Assembly (NCBI GenBank): GCA_937922795.1 | Contig: CALAJK010000088.1 | Location: 1-41,683 of the forward strand | From: an uncultured Anaerolineae bacterium | Lineage (GTDB): Bacteria; Chloroflexota; Anaerolineae; Aggregatilineales; Phototrophicaceae | Length of the DNA stretch: 41,683 bases | Direction of reading: 5' to 3' | Part shown: positions 25,950-33,824 of the stretch, piece by piece | How the letters are laid out: each line of letters begins with the position of its first letter | Numbering within the stretch: position 1 is the stretch's first letter | Notes under the pieces: generated by a model | Databases searched by the model: none | What the model was told of the DNA's origin: nothing | The model's input: the letters and a program-made list of their open reading frames with translations, nothing else | Program-made: the position numbers and the translations under genes

Positions 25950-27130
25950 TCATTCCAGCCGCCAGAAAATCAAGTAGGGTTCGCGCCGGATGAAAAACTC
26001 CAGCGGCGGCTTGAAAATGCGCGCCCCGAAAGCGGCGGCGCAGCGCGGCGCGTCCACCTTGCGACAGACGGCGACATCCGGGTTGAGCTGGCGCAGCGCC
26101 GCTGGCAGCGTCAGCCCCTGCACTGCCGCGAACCGTTCCAACCCTGTCCAGGGTCTCGGCGTTGCGGTCCAGCCCGATTTCATAAGCCATATCGCGCACG
26201 GCGATGGCCGCCAGCGCCGGCAAACCGGCCGCCGCCAGCAGCGCCAGCGTCCGCCCGCTGACCGCGCGCGCTACCGCATAGGCGGCGAACGGGGCCAGAG
26301 CCGCCCAGTAGCCGTAGCTGGGACTGGCGCCTACCAGCAGCAGCGCTGCCAGCCCGCCGGCGGCCAGCACTCGTCGGTCGAGCGCATCGCCCTGATGCAG
26401 CAGCCAAACGACTGCAGCCGCGATGATCAACAGCTCAACCGGCGACAGCGCCAGGCTGAAGCGCAGGTGATAATCTGCCAGGCTGGGCAGCGGGTCGCGC
26501 AGCCCCAACCAACCCGCGTGCTGGTAAAACTCCACGAACTGGCAATAGGCCGCCCAACGGCCGGCGAAATCGGGCAAAAAAACGGACGGCGGCATACAGC
26601 GCCAGCGCCAGACCGATCCCGGCGGCGAAGACGGGCAGCGTGCGCCGGCTGCGCTGCCAGTAAGCGGGCAGCAGCAGCGCGCCGCCGAATCCGGCCGCCA
26701 GCGCCAGGCCGGCCGTCGGCACACATTCCAGCGCCGGCCACAGCGCCAGGCCTACCCAGAAGGCTACTGTCTGCGGAATATCAGACCAGTCAAACTCGAT
26801 CAGCGCCCATACTATGATCGCGCCATAGACAGCCAGGCCGATGTCGGCCCGCAGGTTATGCGCCATTCGCACGAACGGGCTGAAGCTCAGCAGCGCCGCC
26901 AACCCAACCAGCTTTTCCGCCGCATTCAGCCGGTAGTCGCAGTTCAGCGCCAGCCCGAACAGCGCCGCGGCGGCCTGCGCCTGCGCCAGCAGCGAGATGC
27001 CCAGCGCCTTCAGTGCACCGGCCTCCTGCGGCGCGCGCGTCGTCAGCCAGTTCAGCGTCGCCAGCGCCAGCCCTATCAGCGTCGTCCGACGGTCATCCAA
27101 CTCAGTCAGGATCCGGAGCACCTTCTTCAC
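25950..27130 (-). pseudogene. Frameshifted polytopic membrane protein gene
   Basis: One gene read in three frames. From a GTG at 27130 (VKKVLRILTELDD, preceded by GGAAG) the frame is protein-like and hydrophobic to about 26575. There a T7 run (7 T on the minus strand) leaves the frame; protein-like sequence resumes at LPDFAGRWAAYCQFVEFYQH in the next frame. A second break lies near 26145, where GGG would have to be GG for TLDR to run on into LERFAAVQG. The frame then ends at 25950 with PYLIFWRLE. The joined product would be about 390 residues with eight or more membrane helices and a short soluble tail, like the GT-C glycosyltransferase at 9248. Either a decayed gene or two base errors. Confidence 0.75.
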
Positions 27131-27201
27131 CTTTCTTCCACGCTCTCCCCGCAAAATACAGCGCAGCGCCCGCCTAGTACGCAGATCAATTGTAAACGGC
27201 G

Positions 27202-27207
27202 TATAAT
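27202..27207 (+). promoter_or_regulatory. -10 element of the TIR-macro gene
   Basis: Perfect TATAAT 24 bases before the ATG at 27231, implying a short leader. No good -35 is visible at 17 bases. It lies in the 100-base spacer divergent from the membrane pseudogene. Confidence 0.5.
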
Positions 27208-27230
27208 GCCAACATGAAAGGTGATAGACG

Positions 27231-28514
27231 ATGACCAAAACACATATTTTCATCAGCTACAAGACCGGCGACCAGCAGGGGCTGACCGCCAGCGCCAACG
27301 CCATCCGCATCTATCTGGAGAGCCAGGGCTACGACGTGTGGATGGACAAATCTGACCTGGTCAGCGGCGAAGCCTGGACCAGCCAGATCTACGAAGCCAT
27401 CGCCCGCAGCGACCTGCTCCTGCTGCTGCTGGCCGCGCCCACCGCCGACTCGCTGTACGTGCGCCGCGAGGTGGACGTGGCGCGCGGGGCGCAGGTGTTC
27501 ATCCTGCCGGTGCTCATCCGCGAGGACTTCGACTTCGCCGCCGCGCTCAAGCAGTTCGACCTGCAGGACGTGCAGGTTGAACGGGTAGTGCGGGGAACGC
27601 AGGAAGAGTATGACCGTCTGAAGGCCAGCATCGAGAATAACAAGTTCAAGACGCGCGACCGCCAGGAAAAATGGCTGGAAGCGCTCCTCGGCGGGCGCGC
27701 CAACCCAGTCTTCAAGACGCCCTACACGCCGCCCACCAAGCACCACAGCGTGTACGTACTGCCCGACGGCGCCTCAGATTGCAAGATCTACCTGGCGGCG
27801 GGCGACATCTCGCAGATGCGCGGCATTGATGTGCTGGTCAACCCGGAGAACAGCTACATGCAGATGGCGCGGGTGTTCGAGAGCGGCACTGTGTCGTCGA
27901 AGCTGCGGCTGCACGGCTCGCGCCGGCGGCGCAGCGGCCAGATCGTTGAGGACACCCTACAGCAGGAACTATATCAGCAGATCACCGAGTCGGATGAATA
28001 CGCCATCCCGATCAGCATGGGCTACGTAGTGCCCACCCATGCTGGCCACCCCACCAGCCGGCTGGCGCGCAACAAAGCGCGCTACGTGTTCCACGTCGTC
28101 TCAGTATCGGTGGACTATGAGGCGGGCGAACGCTCGATCACGCCGATCCCGGACGAGCGCATCGGCGAGGCGGTCGCCAACTGCCTGGACAAGGTGATCG
28201 AAGTTGACCGGGCGCGCGGGGTGATCTCGCCGCCGGGCACAGCGCTGTATGCCCAGGAGATGGCCGCCCGCGACGCCTACGAGCCGATCGACAGCATCAT
28301 TTTTCCGCTACTCGGCACTGGGCGCGGCGGCCGCCAGCGCGAGGTGAGCGCCGTGGCGCGGCAGCTCGTCCTCGGCATCCGCGATTACTTGGTGAACCAG
28401 GCCGACCCCCCCGACTTCTGCCTGAAGGCGATCTACATATGCGCCTACTCTGAACTCGACGCGCAGCTCGTCCAGGCGGAGATGGACGCCGTGCTTCAGC
28501 GCCGCCGGCGCTAA
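27231..28514 (+). CDS. TIR-macro domain fusion protein
   Basis: A 427-residue cytoplasmic protein joining two NAD-linked domains. The TIR domain (about 4-130) begins HIFISYKTGD, has a BB-loop-like VWMDKSDLVSGEAW (about 36-49) and SDLLLLLLAAPTADSLYVRREV, in which Glu80 is placed like the catalytic Glu of TIR NADases. After a linker, the rest (about 178-420) reads as a macro domain: LAAGDISQMRGIDVLVNPEN (the GDIT...VN-N ADP-ribose site), and FPLLGTGRGGRQREV, the second phosphate-binding loop. The C terminus ELDAQLVQAEMDAVLQ is repeated downstream. The start has AAAGGTGAT upstream. TIR enzymes break NAD or make cyclic ADP-ribose signals and macro domains bind ADP-ribose, so a self-contained defence or NAD-signalling protein is likely; this is inference. 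Confidence 0.85.
   Translation: MTKTHIFISYKTGDQQGLTASANAIRIYLESQGYDVWMDKSDLVSGEAWTSQIYEAIARSDLLLLLLAAPTADSLYVRREVDVARGAQVFILPVLIREDFDFAAALKQFDLQDVQVERVVRGTQEEYDRLKASIENNKFKTRDRQEKWLEALLGGRANPVFKTPYTPPTKHHSVYVLPDGASDCKIYLAAGDISQMRGIDVLVNPENSYMQMARVFESGTVSSKLRLHGSRRRRSGQIVEDTLQQELYQQITESDEYAIPISMGYVVPTHAGHPTSRLARNKARYVFHVVSVSVDYEAGERSITPIPDERIGEAVANCLDKVIEVDRARGVISPPGTALYAQEMAARDAYEPIDSIIFPLLGTGRGGRQREVSAVARQLVLGIRDYLVNQADPPDFCLKAIYICAYSELDAQLVQAEMDAVLQRRRR
28452..28513 (+). repeat. 62-bp direct repeat, copy 1 (3' end of TIR-macro gene)
   Basis: The last 62 bases of the TIR-macro gene, up to the first two stop-codon letters and one more A. They recur at 29451-29512 with a single mismatch (C at 28457, G at 29456). 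The offset is exactly 999 bases. The two copies flank the toxin-antitoxin pair. Confidence 0.95.
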
Positions 28515-28662
28515 AGGCTGCTGCGCGCTGTATGTTGGGCTTTCGTTCCTGCTGCCACCCCAGCACCGCTTCTGAACGTGCTTCGCACTAGGAGCGAGGA
28601 GCTGAACGCCGCGGCGAACTGGTGGGTTCAAGGCGCTGAAGGATCGTCCCCAGGGTGATCGC

Positions 28663-29046
28663 TCATGTATATGGCTTGACCGCCAGCTCGCCAATGAGGA
28701 GCGTCATATCCCTGAGATTGTGCGTGTACAGCGGAATATGCAGACGATAGGCCACAGACGCGATCAGGCAGTCATTGATGGTCACGCCATGACTGAGCCG
28801 GAAACGCTCCATCTGCTGCATGGCCCAATTCTGGTCAGTTGGTGACAAGTGAAGCAGGGTGAATTCGTCCAGCAGCGTCCTGCAGGCAGCCTGCTGCACT
28901 TTGCTCCCTGCGCCATAGATGACCTCCAGCCAGGTGATGGGCGTGATGCCCAGCGGCTGTGCCAGCGTGCCGTACCAGGCGAGCGCCGCCGCATTGCGCC
29001 GGTACAGGTGAATGATCACCGTCGTATCGGCCATGGCACTGGTCAT
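28663..29046 (-). CDS. vapC: VapC-like PIN-domain toxin
   Basis: PIN-domain ribonuclease of 127 residues. The four acidic positions of the fold are visible: Asp7 in MADTTVIIHLYR (counting from the upstream start), Glu in TWLEVIYG, Asp in INDCLIASVAYR, and the Asp in the C-terminal HNLRDM, which replaces the more usual T-x-N-x-x-D/H-F. It should cleave RNA and inhibit growth unless bound by its antitoxin. The start ATG overlaps the antitoxin stop as ATGA; another in-frame ATG four codons later (29034) is possible. The gene runs opposite to the TIR-macro gene and sits between the two copies of the 62-bp repeat. Confidence 0.88.
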   Translation of the reverse strand: MTSAMADTTVIIHLYRRNAAALAWYGTLAQPLGITPITWLEVIYGAGSKVQQAACRTLLDEFTLLHLSPTDQNWAMQQMERFRLSHGVTINDCLIASVAYRLHIPLYTHNLRDMTLLIGELAVKPYT

Positions 29047-29327
29047 TCATCCCCGCCCCAGTCGCCCAGACGCTTTTGCTGCTGCTCCTGGCGAATGCGC
29101 TTCACCCATTCGACCGGGTCTTCGATCTCCGGGTGCAGCATCTCAATCGTTCCGATCGCCTCTAGCAGACGCAGTAGATTCTCACCCCAGTGCTCGGCTG
29201 GGGCTGCCAGTGGTAGGCCGGCGGGCACAGCCGGTTCGTCCAGCAGGTCAATGAGCCGCTTGGCCAGCTCTTTACGCTCCTGCGGGCTGAGGGCTTTAGC
29301 CTGTTCGAGTATCTCGCTGATAGTCAT
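29043..29327 (-). CDS. Antitoxin of the VapC-like toxin
   Basis: A 94-residue protein. The first 30 residues, ILEQAKALSPQERKELAKRL, are the helical N terminus found in addiction-module proteins of the TIGR02574/Unstab_antitox type, where it precedes a flexible tail. The tail here is Pro/Ala-rich and then acidic (WGENLLRLLEAIGTIEML) and is likely to bind the toxin. There is no ribbon-helix-helix or AbrB-like domain visible, so the DNA-binding mode is unclear. The ATG at 29327 follows GGAG by eight bases and is preferred to the ATG at 29369. The stop overlaps the toxin start. Autoregulation is probable but unproven. Confidence 0.75.
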   Translation of the reverse strand: MTISEILEQAKALSPQERKELAKRLIDLLDEPAVPAGLPLAAPAEHWGENLLRLLEAIGTIEMLHPEIEDPVEWVKRIRQEQQQKRLGDWGGDE

Positions 29328-29375
29328 GATCGCATCTCCGCCGCAGTCTGTGTCTAAATTATACGACATCCCGGG

Positions 29376-29410
29376 CGCTCGAAGGGTGGGGACTATGCAC
29401 CCCTCGAACG
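29376..29410. repeat. Inverted repeat between the antitoxin and repeat copy 2
   Basis: CGCTCGAAGGGTG (29376-29388) pairs with CACCCCTCGAACG (29398-29410) at 11 of 13 positions around a 9-nt loop. It lies upstream of the antitoxin gene, in a 120-base stretch that otherwise holds only the second copy of the 62-bp repeat. It may be an operator for the toxin-antitoxin promoter. Confidence 0.45.
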
Positions 29411-29450
29411 AATCTTCGACCCTGGGAGCGGGGAACCGAACGACGCGCCC

Positions 29451-29512
29451 GAACTGGACGCGCAGCTCGTCCAGGCGGAGATGGACGCCGTGCTTCAGCG
29501 CCGCCGGCGCTA
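29451..29512 (+). repeat. 62-bp direct repeat, copy 2
   Basis: A near-exact copy of the end of the TIR-macro gene, including the ELDAQLVQAEMDAVLQRRRR codons and a stop (TAG instead of TAA). No start codon lies in this frame upstream (open from 29358), so it encodes nothing by itself. Its last bases form CTAG, in which the TAG stops of this copy and of the methyltransferase on the other strand overlap. Confidence 0.95.
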
Positions 29513-30106
29513 GGCGCGCACAGCCCGCGCCGTGTAGCGTTCCGGGGTATCGTCTACCTGAACATCGCGCCAGCCGGTCGCCGCCAGCAGCCGCGCCAGC
29601 TCGTCACCCGGCGGCAGCCAGTCATGGGCGATCGGCCCGCTGGCGGCGCTGTGGATGGCGTTCACGCGCTCACGCCCCAGGTTGTGCAGGATGAGCAGGC
29701 CGCCGCCCGGCCGCAGGACGCGCCGCAGCTCGGCCAGCGCCGCCTGCCGGTCGGCGAAATGTGGGAAGCTGTTGTGGCAGATGGCCAGATCGAAAGCGCG
29801 CCCCGCCGCGAACGGCAGGCGGTGAACATCCGCCTCGACCAGCCAGGCTGCCGGCTGCCGCGCCCGTGCGTGCAGCAGCATGGCATGCGCCAGGTCTACC
29901 GAGACCAGCCGGGCCGCCGGCGCGCGCTCGGCCAGCGCCGGGATGAGCGCGCCCGTCCCCGTGCCGATCTCCAGGATCGCCCGCGCCGCCGCCAGATCGC
30001 CCGCGAAGGGCGCCAGCAGCGCCCGCAGGTGCTCGTCACGGTCGGGGGGCTGGTTCGCGTCCCAGTTCGGGGCGCGCTGGTCAAAGTATGCGCGTAAACT
30101 GGACAT
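29510..30106 (-). CDS. Class I SAM-dependent methyltransferase
   Basis: Methyltransferase of 198 residues with a Rossmann fold. Motif I is ILEIGTGTGALIP (about 46-58), the acidic residue of motif II is the Asp in VSVDLAHAML, and the LPFAAGRAFDLAICHNSFPHFAD region is motif IV, followed by RRVLRPGGGLLILHNLG (motif VI). This set is typical of the Methyltransf_11 group acting on small molecules or lipids. The ATG at 30106 (MSSLRAYFDQRA) is preferred to 30130. Its stop codon overlaps repeat copy 2 in a shared CTAG. Substrate unknown. Confidence 0.88.
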   Translation of the reverse strand: MSSLRAYFDQRAPNWDANQPPDRDEHLRALLAPFAGDLAAARAILEIGTGTGALIPALAERAPAARLVSVDLAHAMLLHARARQPAAWLVEADVHRLPFAAGRAFDLAICHNSFPHFADRQAALAELRRVLRPGGGLLILHNLGRERVNAIHSAASGPIAHDWLPPGDELARLLAATGWRDVQVDDTPERYTARAVRA

Positions 30107-30239
30107 GGCTGCCTCTCGCTGCGGCGTCAATCCGCACCAGTGTACCCGCTTCTATCCCGGTTGGGAACCATTCGTCCAGAGCCGGCGTCTTAGCCAGTAG
30201 CAACCGTGCAAGCCCTGGAACATCTTCTGGAGGAGAGCC

Positions 30240-32504
30240 ATGCGAACCATCCCGCGCACCACCCTGATGATCGTGACCGGCCTGCTGGCGCTGCTAGCGT
30301 TGGTCAGTTTCAGCCCGGCCGCCGCCCAGGTCATCCCCTGCCCGACGCTGCCGCCCTGTCCGCCCGGCGGCGTGTGCCCGCTCCCGCCCGAATGCCGCCC
30401 GATTCAACCGGGAGTGTTCACCAATCCGGAATGGTTGAAGATCGCCTACCACCGCGTCAGCGTGACGATTGACAACCAGATCGCCACCACCGAAGTGGAT
30501 ATGGAATTTGTCAACGAAGGCAGCGGCCTGGCCGAGGGCACATTTCTGTTCCCGCTGCCGCTGGAGGCCGCGGTTGATCGGCTCATCATGACTGTCAACG
30601 GCCTAGAGATCGAGGCTAAAATCCTGCCGGCGGCGGAAGCGCGCCGCATCTACAATGAGATCGTGCGCCAATACCGCGACCCGGCGCTGCTGGAATACGT
30701 TGGCAGCAGCGCCATCCAGGCCAGCGTCTTTCCCATCCCGCCCGGCGAAAAGCGCCGCATCCAGATCCGCTACGGCCAAGCGCTCCAGGCCAACAACGGG
30801 CTGATCCATTATCTCTACCCGCTGAAGGTCACCAACTTCCTCAGTCCGCGCCCGGTCGAGCAGATGAGCATCAGCGTGTCAGTGACGGGCAGCGATCTGA
30901 TCAGCACTGTCTATTCGCCCAGCCACCCCATCGCCATCGCCCGCGGCGACGACGGCCGCAGCTTCCGCGCCGGCTACGAGTCGGGCGCCAGCCTGCCGAA
31001 CGCCGACTTCAGCCTGTACTACGGCCTGGCGAATGAGACCATCAGCGTCAACCTGCTCACCTACCGTGAGAGCGCCAACGAGGACGGCTTCTTCATGCTG
31101 CTGGTGCAGCCGCCGGTGCGCGCCGCCCAGGAGCGCATCATCCCCAAGGATGTGATCGTGGTGCTCGACCAGTCGGGCAGCATGAGCGGCGACAAGTGGG
31201 ATCAGGCGCGGAGCGCGGCGGAGTATGTGCTCGAACACCTGAACCCAGCCGACCGCTTCAACCTGATCCTGTTCAGCACCGGCTGGCGCATCTACAGCAA
31301 TCAGATGGAGCCGCCGTCTCAGGCTGTGGGCGCGATCGACTGGATGCGTGGCCAATTCGCCGAAGGCGGCACTGACATCCACGGCGCGCTGACCACCGCG
31401 CTGCGCCTGGCCGACGCCGAACGCGCCACCACCGTGCTGTTCCTGACCGATGGTCTAGCGACTGAAGGCGTGACCGACAGCCAGCAGATCCTGGCCGATC
31501 TGAAGACGGCAGCCCGACCTAATGTGCGCATCTTCAGCTTTGGCGTGGGCGACGACGTGGACGCGCTGCTGCTGGACGCCATTGTGCGTGACCATAACGG
31601 GGCGTCAGCTTATGTGCGCCCTGGCCAGCGGATTGATGAGGAGGTCGCCAGCCTGTACAACAAGATCAGCGCGCCGGTGCTGACGAACGTCGCGCTGGAT
31701 TTCGGCGGCGTGCGGGTGGAGGATCTGTATCCTCGCCAGCTCCCCGATCTGTTCGCTGGCACGCAGCTCACGCTGGTCGGGCGCTACCGAGGCGATGCGC
31801 AGAACGTGACGCTCACGCTGCGCGGCCAGGTGGATGGCCAGGAGCAGGTCTTCGCCTACAGCGGCCTGAACTTCCCGCCGCGCGCCGGCGGCGAGCCGTT
31901 CATCGCCCGGCTGTGGGCCACCCGCCGCATCGGCGACCTGCTGAACACCATCCGGCTGAACGGCGAGAACCCGGAACTGGTGGACAGTATCGTGCGGCTG
32001 AGCGTGCGCTACGGCATCATCACCCCGTACACCAGCTTCCTGATCGAAGAGGACGACATCCTGTCGGCTGAAGGCCGGCGGCGCGCCGCCGCCGATTTCG
32101 CCCAGCAGGCGCGGACGCTCAGCGGCATCACCAGCGGCGCTGCTGCCGTGGATGCCGCCGTGGCCGCCGGGGGCATGGCCGAAGCCGCCGCGCCCCCGCC
32201 CGCCGCCGTGCCGCCCCTGAACGCTCTGATGCCGGCGATGACCGCCACCCCCACCGGCGCGGCCGGCGCGCCGCCCGTCCAGCCGATCCAAACCGTCAAC
32301 GACAAGACCTTCATCTGGCGCGACGGCGTCTGGACCGACACCAGCTTCCAGCCGGACGTCATGCAGACCGAGAAGGTGGTCTTCCTCAGCGATGCTTACT
32401 TCGCCCTGCTGGAGCAAAAACCCGAACTGGGCGATTACTTCGCCCTGGGCGAGCGGGTGATCGTGGTGCTGGACGGTGTGGCCTACGAGGTGGTGACCGA
32501 GTAG
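30240..32504 (+). CDS. Secreted VIT-vWA domain protein
   Basis: Extracytoplasmic protein of 754 residues. A signal peptide (about 1-30, ending SPAAAQ) is followed by a Cys/Pro-rich patch. Next comes a VIT domain (about 65-200) with NEGSGLAEGTFLFPLPLEAA and FPIPPGEKRRIQIRY. A von Willebrand A domain (about 303-480) carries an intact MIDAS, Asp310-x-Ser-x-Ser in VVLDQSGSM, plus FLTDGLATEG. A beta-rich C-terminal part and an Ala/Pro-rich linker (about 640-690) end the protein. No LPXTG or C-terminal anchor is visible. The start has GGAGGAG five bases before it. Such proteins are thought to bind ligands by metal-dependent adhesion; the partner is unknown. A terminator follows the gene. Confidence 0.93.
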   Translation: MRTIPRTTLMIVTGLLALLALVSFSPAAAQVIPCPTLPPCPPGGVCPLPPECRPIQPGVFTNPEWLKIAYHRVSVTIDNQIATTEVDMEFVNEGSGLAEGTFLFPLPLEAAVDRLIMTVNGLEIEAKILPAAEARRIYNEIVRQYRDPALLEYVGSSAIQASVFPIPPGEKRRIQIRYGQALQANNGLIHYLYPLKVTNFLSPRPVEQMSISVSVTGSDLISTVYSPSHPIAIARGDDGRSFRAGYESGASLPNADFSLYYGLANETISVNLLTYRESANEDGFFMLLVQPPVRAAQERIIPKDVIVVLDQSGSMSGDKWDQARSAAEYVLEHLNPADRFNLILFSTGWRIYSNQMEPPSQAVGAIDWMRGQFAEGGTDIHGALTTALRLADAERATTVLFLTDGLATEGVTDSQQILADLKTAARPNVRIFSFGVGDDVDALLLDAIVRDHNGASAYVRPGQRIDEEVASLYNKISAPVLTNVALDFGGVRVEDLYPRQLPDLFAGTQLTLVGRYRGDAQNVTLTLRGQVDGQEQVFAYSGLNFPPRAGGEPFIARLWATRRIGDLLNTIRLNGENPELVDSIVRLSVRYGIITPYTSFLIEEDDILSAEGRRRAAADFAQQARTLSGITSGAAAVDAAVAAGGMAEAAAPPPAAVPPLNALMPAMTATPTGAAGAPPVQPIQTVNDKTFIWRDGVWTDTSFQPDVMQTEKVVFLSDAYFALLEQKPELGDYFALGERVIVVLDGVAYEVVTE

Positions 32505-32560
32505 GTCAGCGCCAGAGAGCAGAGCGCTTGCCCACCCGTGAGCACCGGTAGACAGACGAC

Positions 32561-32586
32561 GAGGCGGCCCTGACCCCGGCCGCCTC
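32561..32586 (+). terminator. Perfect 9-bp hairpin terminator
   Basis: GAGGCGGCC (32561-32569) and GGCCGCCTC (32578-32586) pair perfectly across an 8-nt loop, followed by TGATCTTTGTCC. It separates the VIT-vWA gene from the Nudix promoter. The U-tract is short. Confidence 0.6.
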
Positions 32587-32607
32587 TGATCTTTGTCCGC
32601 TCTGCGG

Positions 32608-32613
32608 TATAAT
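32608..32613 (+). promoter_or_regulatory. -10 element of the Nudix gene
   Basis: Perfect TATAAT 33 bases upstream of the GTG start at 32646. The -35 at 17-bp spacing (TCTGAT) is a weak match. Confidence 0.5.
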
Positions 32614-32645
32614 TAAACTGCCATCAGCCCGCGAAGGAATGCCCT

Positions 32646-33200
32646 GTGACTGATGAACTGCACCCGATTATCCCGCTCGACTCGCGCCGCACCTGGGACT
32701 GCCCGTGGTACGGCGTCCGCCAAGACCGCATCCGGCTGCCAGACGGCGCCGAAGGCGTCTACAACGTGCTGGAAATCCCAGACGCGGTGTGGATCGTGCC
32801 GGTGACTGCCGGCGGCGAGATCGTGCTGCTGTGCCACTACCGCTACCCGCTGCAAACCTGGATATGGGAGCTGCCGTCGGGGAGCGTCGGCCCGGACCGC
32901 GAAGACCCGCTGGCGACCGCCCGGCGCGAACTGCGCGAAGAAGCCGGTGGGACAGCCGCTGACTGGCGGCATCTGATGACGGTCGCCACTATGAAAGGCA
33001 TCGGCACTGAGCGGGCGCACCTGTTCCTGGCGCGGGGTGTGATCCTGGGCGCGACTGAGCATGAGCCGGCTGAAGTCATGCGCATTCACCCGCTGCCTGC
33101 CGCCCAGGTCTTGCAGATGGCGCGCGCCGGCCAGATCGGCGATGCCATCAGCGTGCTGGCGCTGCTGCTGGCCGAGCCCGTTCTGAACGGCAGTTCGTGA
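32646..33200 (+). CDS. Nudix hydrolase (ADP-ribose pyrophosphatase-like)
   Basis: Hydrolase of nucleoside-diphosphate-linked substrates, 184 residues. The Nudix box reads GPDREDPLATARRELREEAG (about 82-101), with the catalytic RE-L-x-E-E-x-G in place. Before the box, the conserved ELPSGSVG strand resembles ADP-ribose/GDP-mannose pyrophosphatases. GTG at 32646 (GAAGGAAT upstream) is the start. It begins a possible three- or four-gene plus-strand unit with the TlpA-like thioredoxin, the aldolase-like enzyme and the C2-like protein. ADP-ribose as substrate is inferred only. The TIR-macro gene is 4 kb away, so a link between them would be speculative. Confidence 0.9.
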   Translation: MTDELHPIIPLDSRRTWDCPWYGVRQDRIRLPDGAEGVYNVLEIPDAVWIVPVTAGGEIVLLCHYRYPLQTWIWELPSGSVGPDREDPLATARRELREEAGGTAADWRHLMTVATMKGIGTERAHLFLARGVILGATEHEPAEVMRIHPLPAAQVLQMARAGQIGDAISVLALLLAEPVLNGSS

Positions 33201-33212
33201 GCTGGTGAACCG

Positions 33213-33815
33213 ATGACGCCCCCGAACCTCTCCCAAACGCCCCCCGCGCATGGTCGGCCGTCGCCGGCGCTGGTGCTGTTTCTGATCTTTCCACTGCTGG
33301 GCATCATTGCCGCGCTGGGCATGGCGCTGGCCAACTCCAATTCGGGCGTCGTGACGCCGCCCACGCCGCTGCCGGTCGCGCCGCAGCAGCTTTCGCTCAT
33401 CGATAAACCCGCGCCGAACTTCGAACTAGAAGGGCTGGACGGCCAGCGCTACCGGCTCTCGAGCTACCGGGGGCGGGTGGTGTTCGTCAACTTCTGGGCG
33501 ACGTGGTGCGAGCCGTGTCGCCGCGAGCTGCCGGCCTTCGAACAGTTCGCCGCCGCTCAGGGCGCGGACGGCGCGATCATCCTGGCAGTCAACGTCGGCG
33601 AGACGCCCGAACAGATCGCCGCCTTCTTTGAGCAGCACGACGTCGAGGCCGTCTCGGTGCTGCTGGACGACACGCTGGACGTGTACGGCGCCTATGGCAT
33701 TGAACGGCTGCCGACCACCTTCGTGCTCGACCCGGCCGGCACGGTGCGCTACAAGCACCTAGGCGAGATCACCATCACCGATCTGGAAGCCTACGTCGAC
33801 AGGCTGCGCTCCTAG
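33213..33815 (+). CDS. TlpA-like membrane-anchored thioredoxin
   Basis: Thiol-disulfide oxidoreductase of 200 residues outside the membrane. One N-terminal transmembrane helix (about 19-41) anchors it. The thioredoxin fold (about 60-200) has Cys99 and Cys102 in WATWCEPCRREL, preceded by GRVVFVNFW, and the cis-proline in RLPTTFVLDPAG. TlpA/ResA-type proteins reduce disulfides in cytochrome c maturation or protect exported proteins; there are no cytochrome maturation genes nearby. It begins 12 bases after the Nudix stop and ends nine bases before the aldolase-like gene, so the three are probably one operon. Confidence 0.93.
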   Translation: MTPPNLSQTPPAHGRPSPALVLFLIFPLLGIIAALGMALANSNSGVVTPPTPLPVAPQQLSLIDKPAPNFELEGLDGQRYRLSSYRGRVVFVNFWATWCEPCRRELPAFEQFAAAQGADGAIILAVNVGETPEQIAAFFEQHDVEAVSVLLDDTLDVYGAYGIERLPTTFVLDPAGTVRYKHLGEITITDLEAYVDRLRS

Positions 33816-33824
33816 AGGCGTTCC

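Noticed and set aside
29376..29450. tRNA-like or integrase attachment fragment, suggested by TCGAA-rich sequence
   Set aside because: No cloverleaf, anticodon arm or CCA end could be folded. The match to a T-arm is by chance only.
29358..29512. Possible second small gene ending in repeat copy 2
   Set aside because: The frame is open but has no start codon or ribosome binding site, so it is more likely the leftover of the duplicated gene end.
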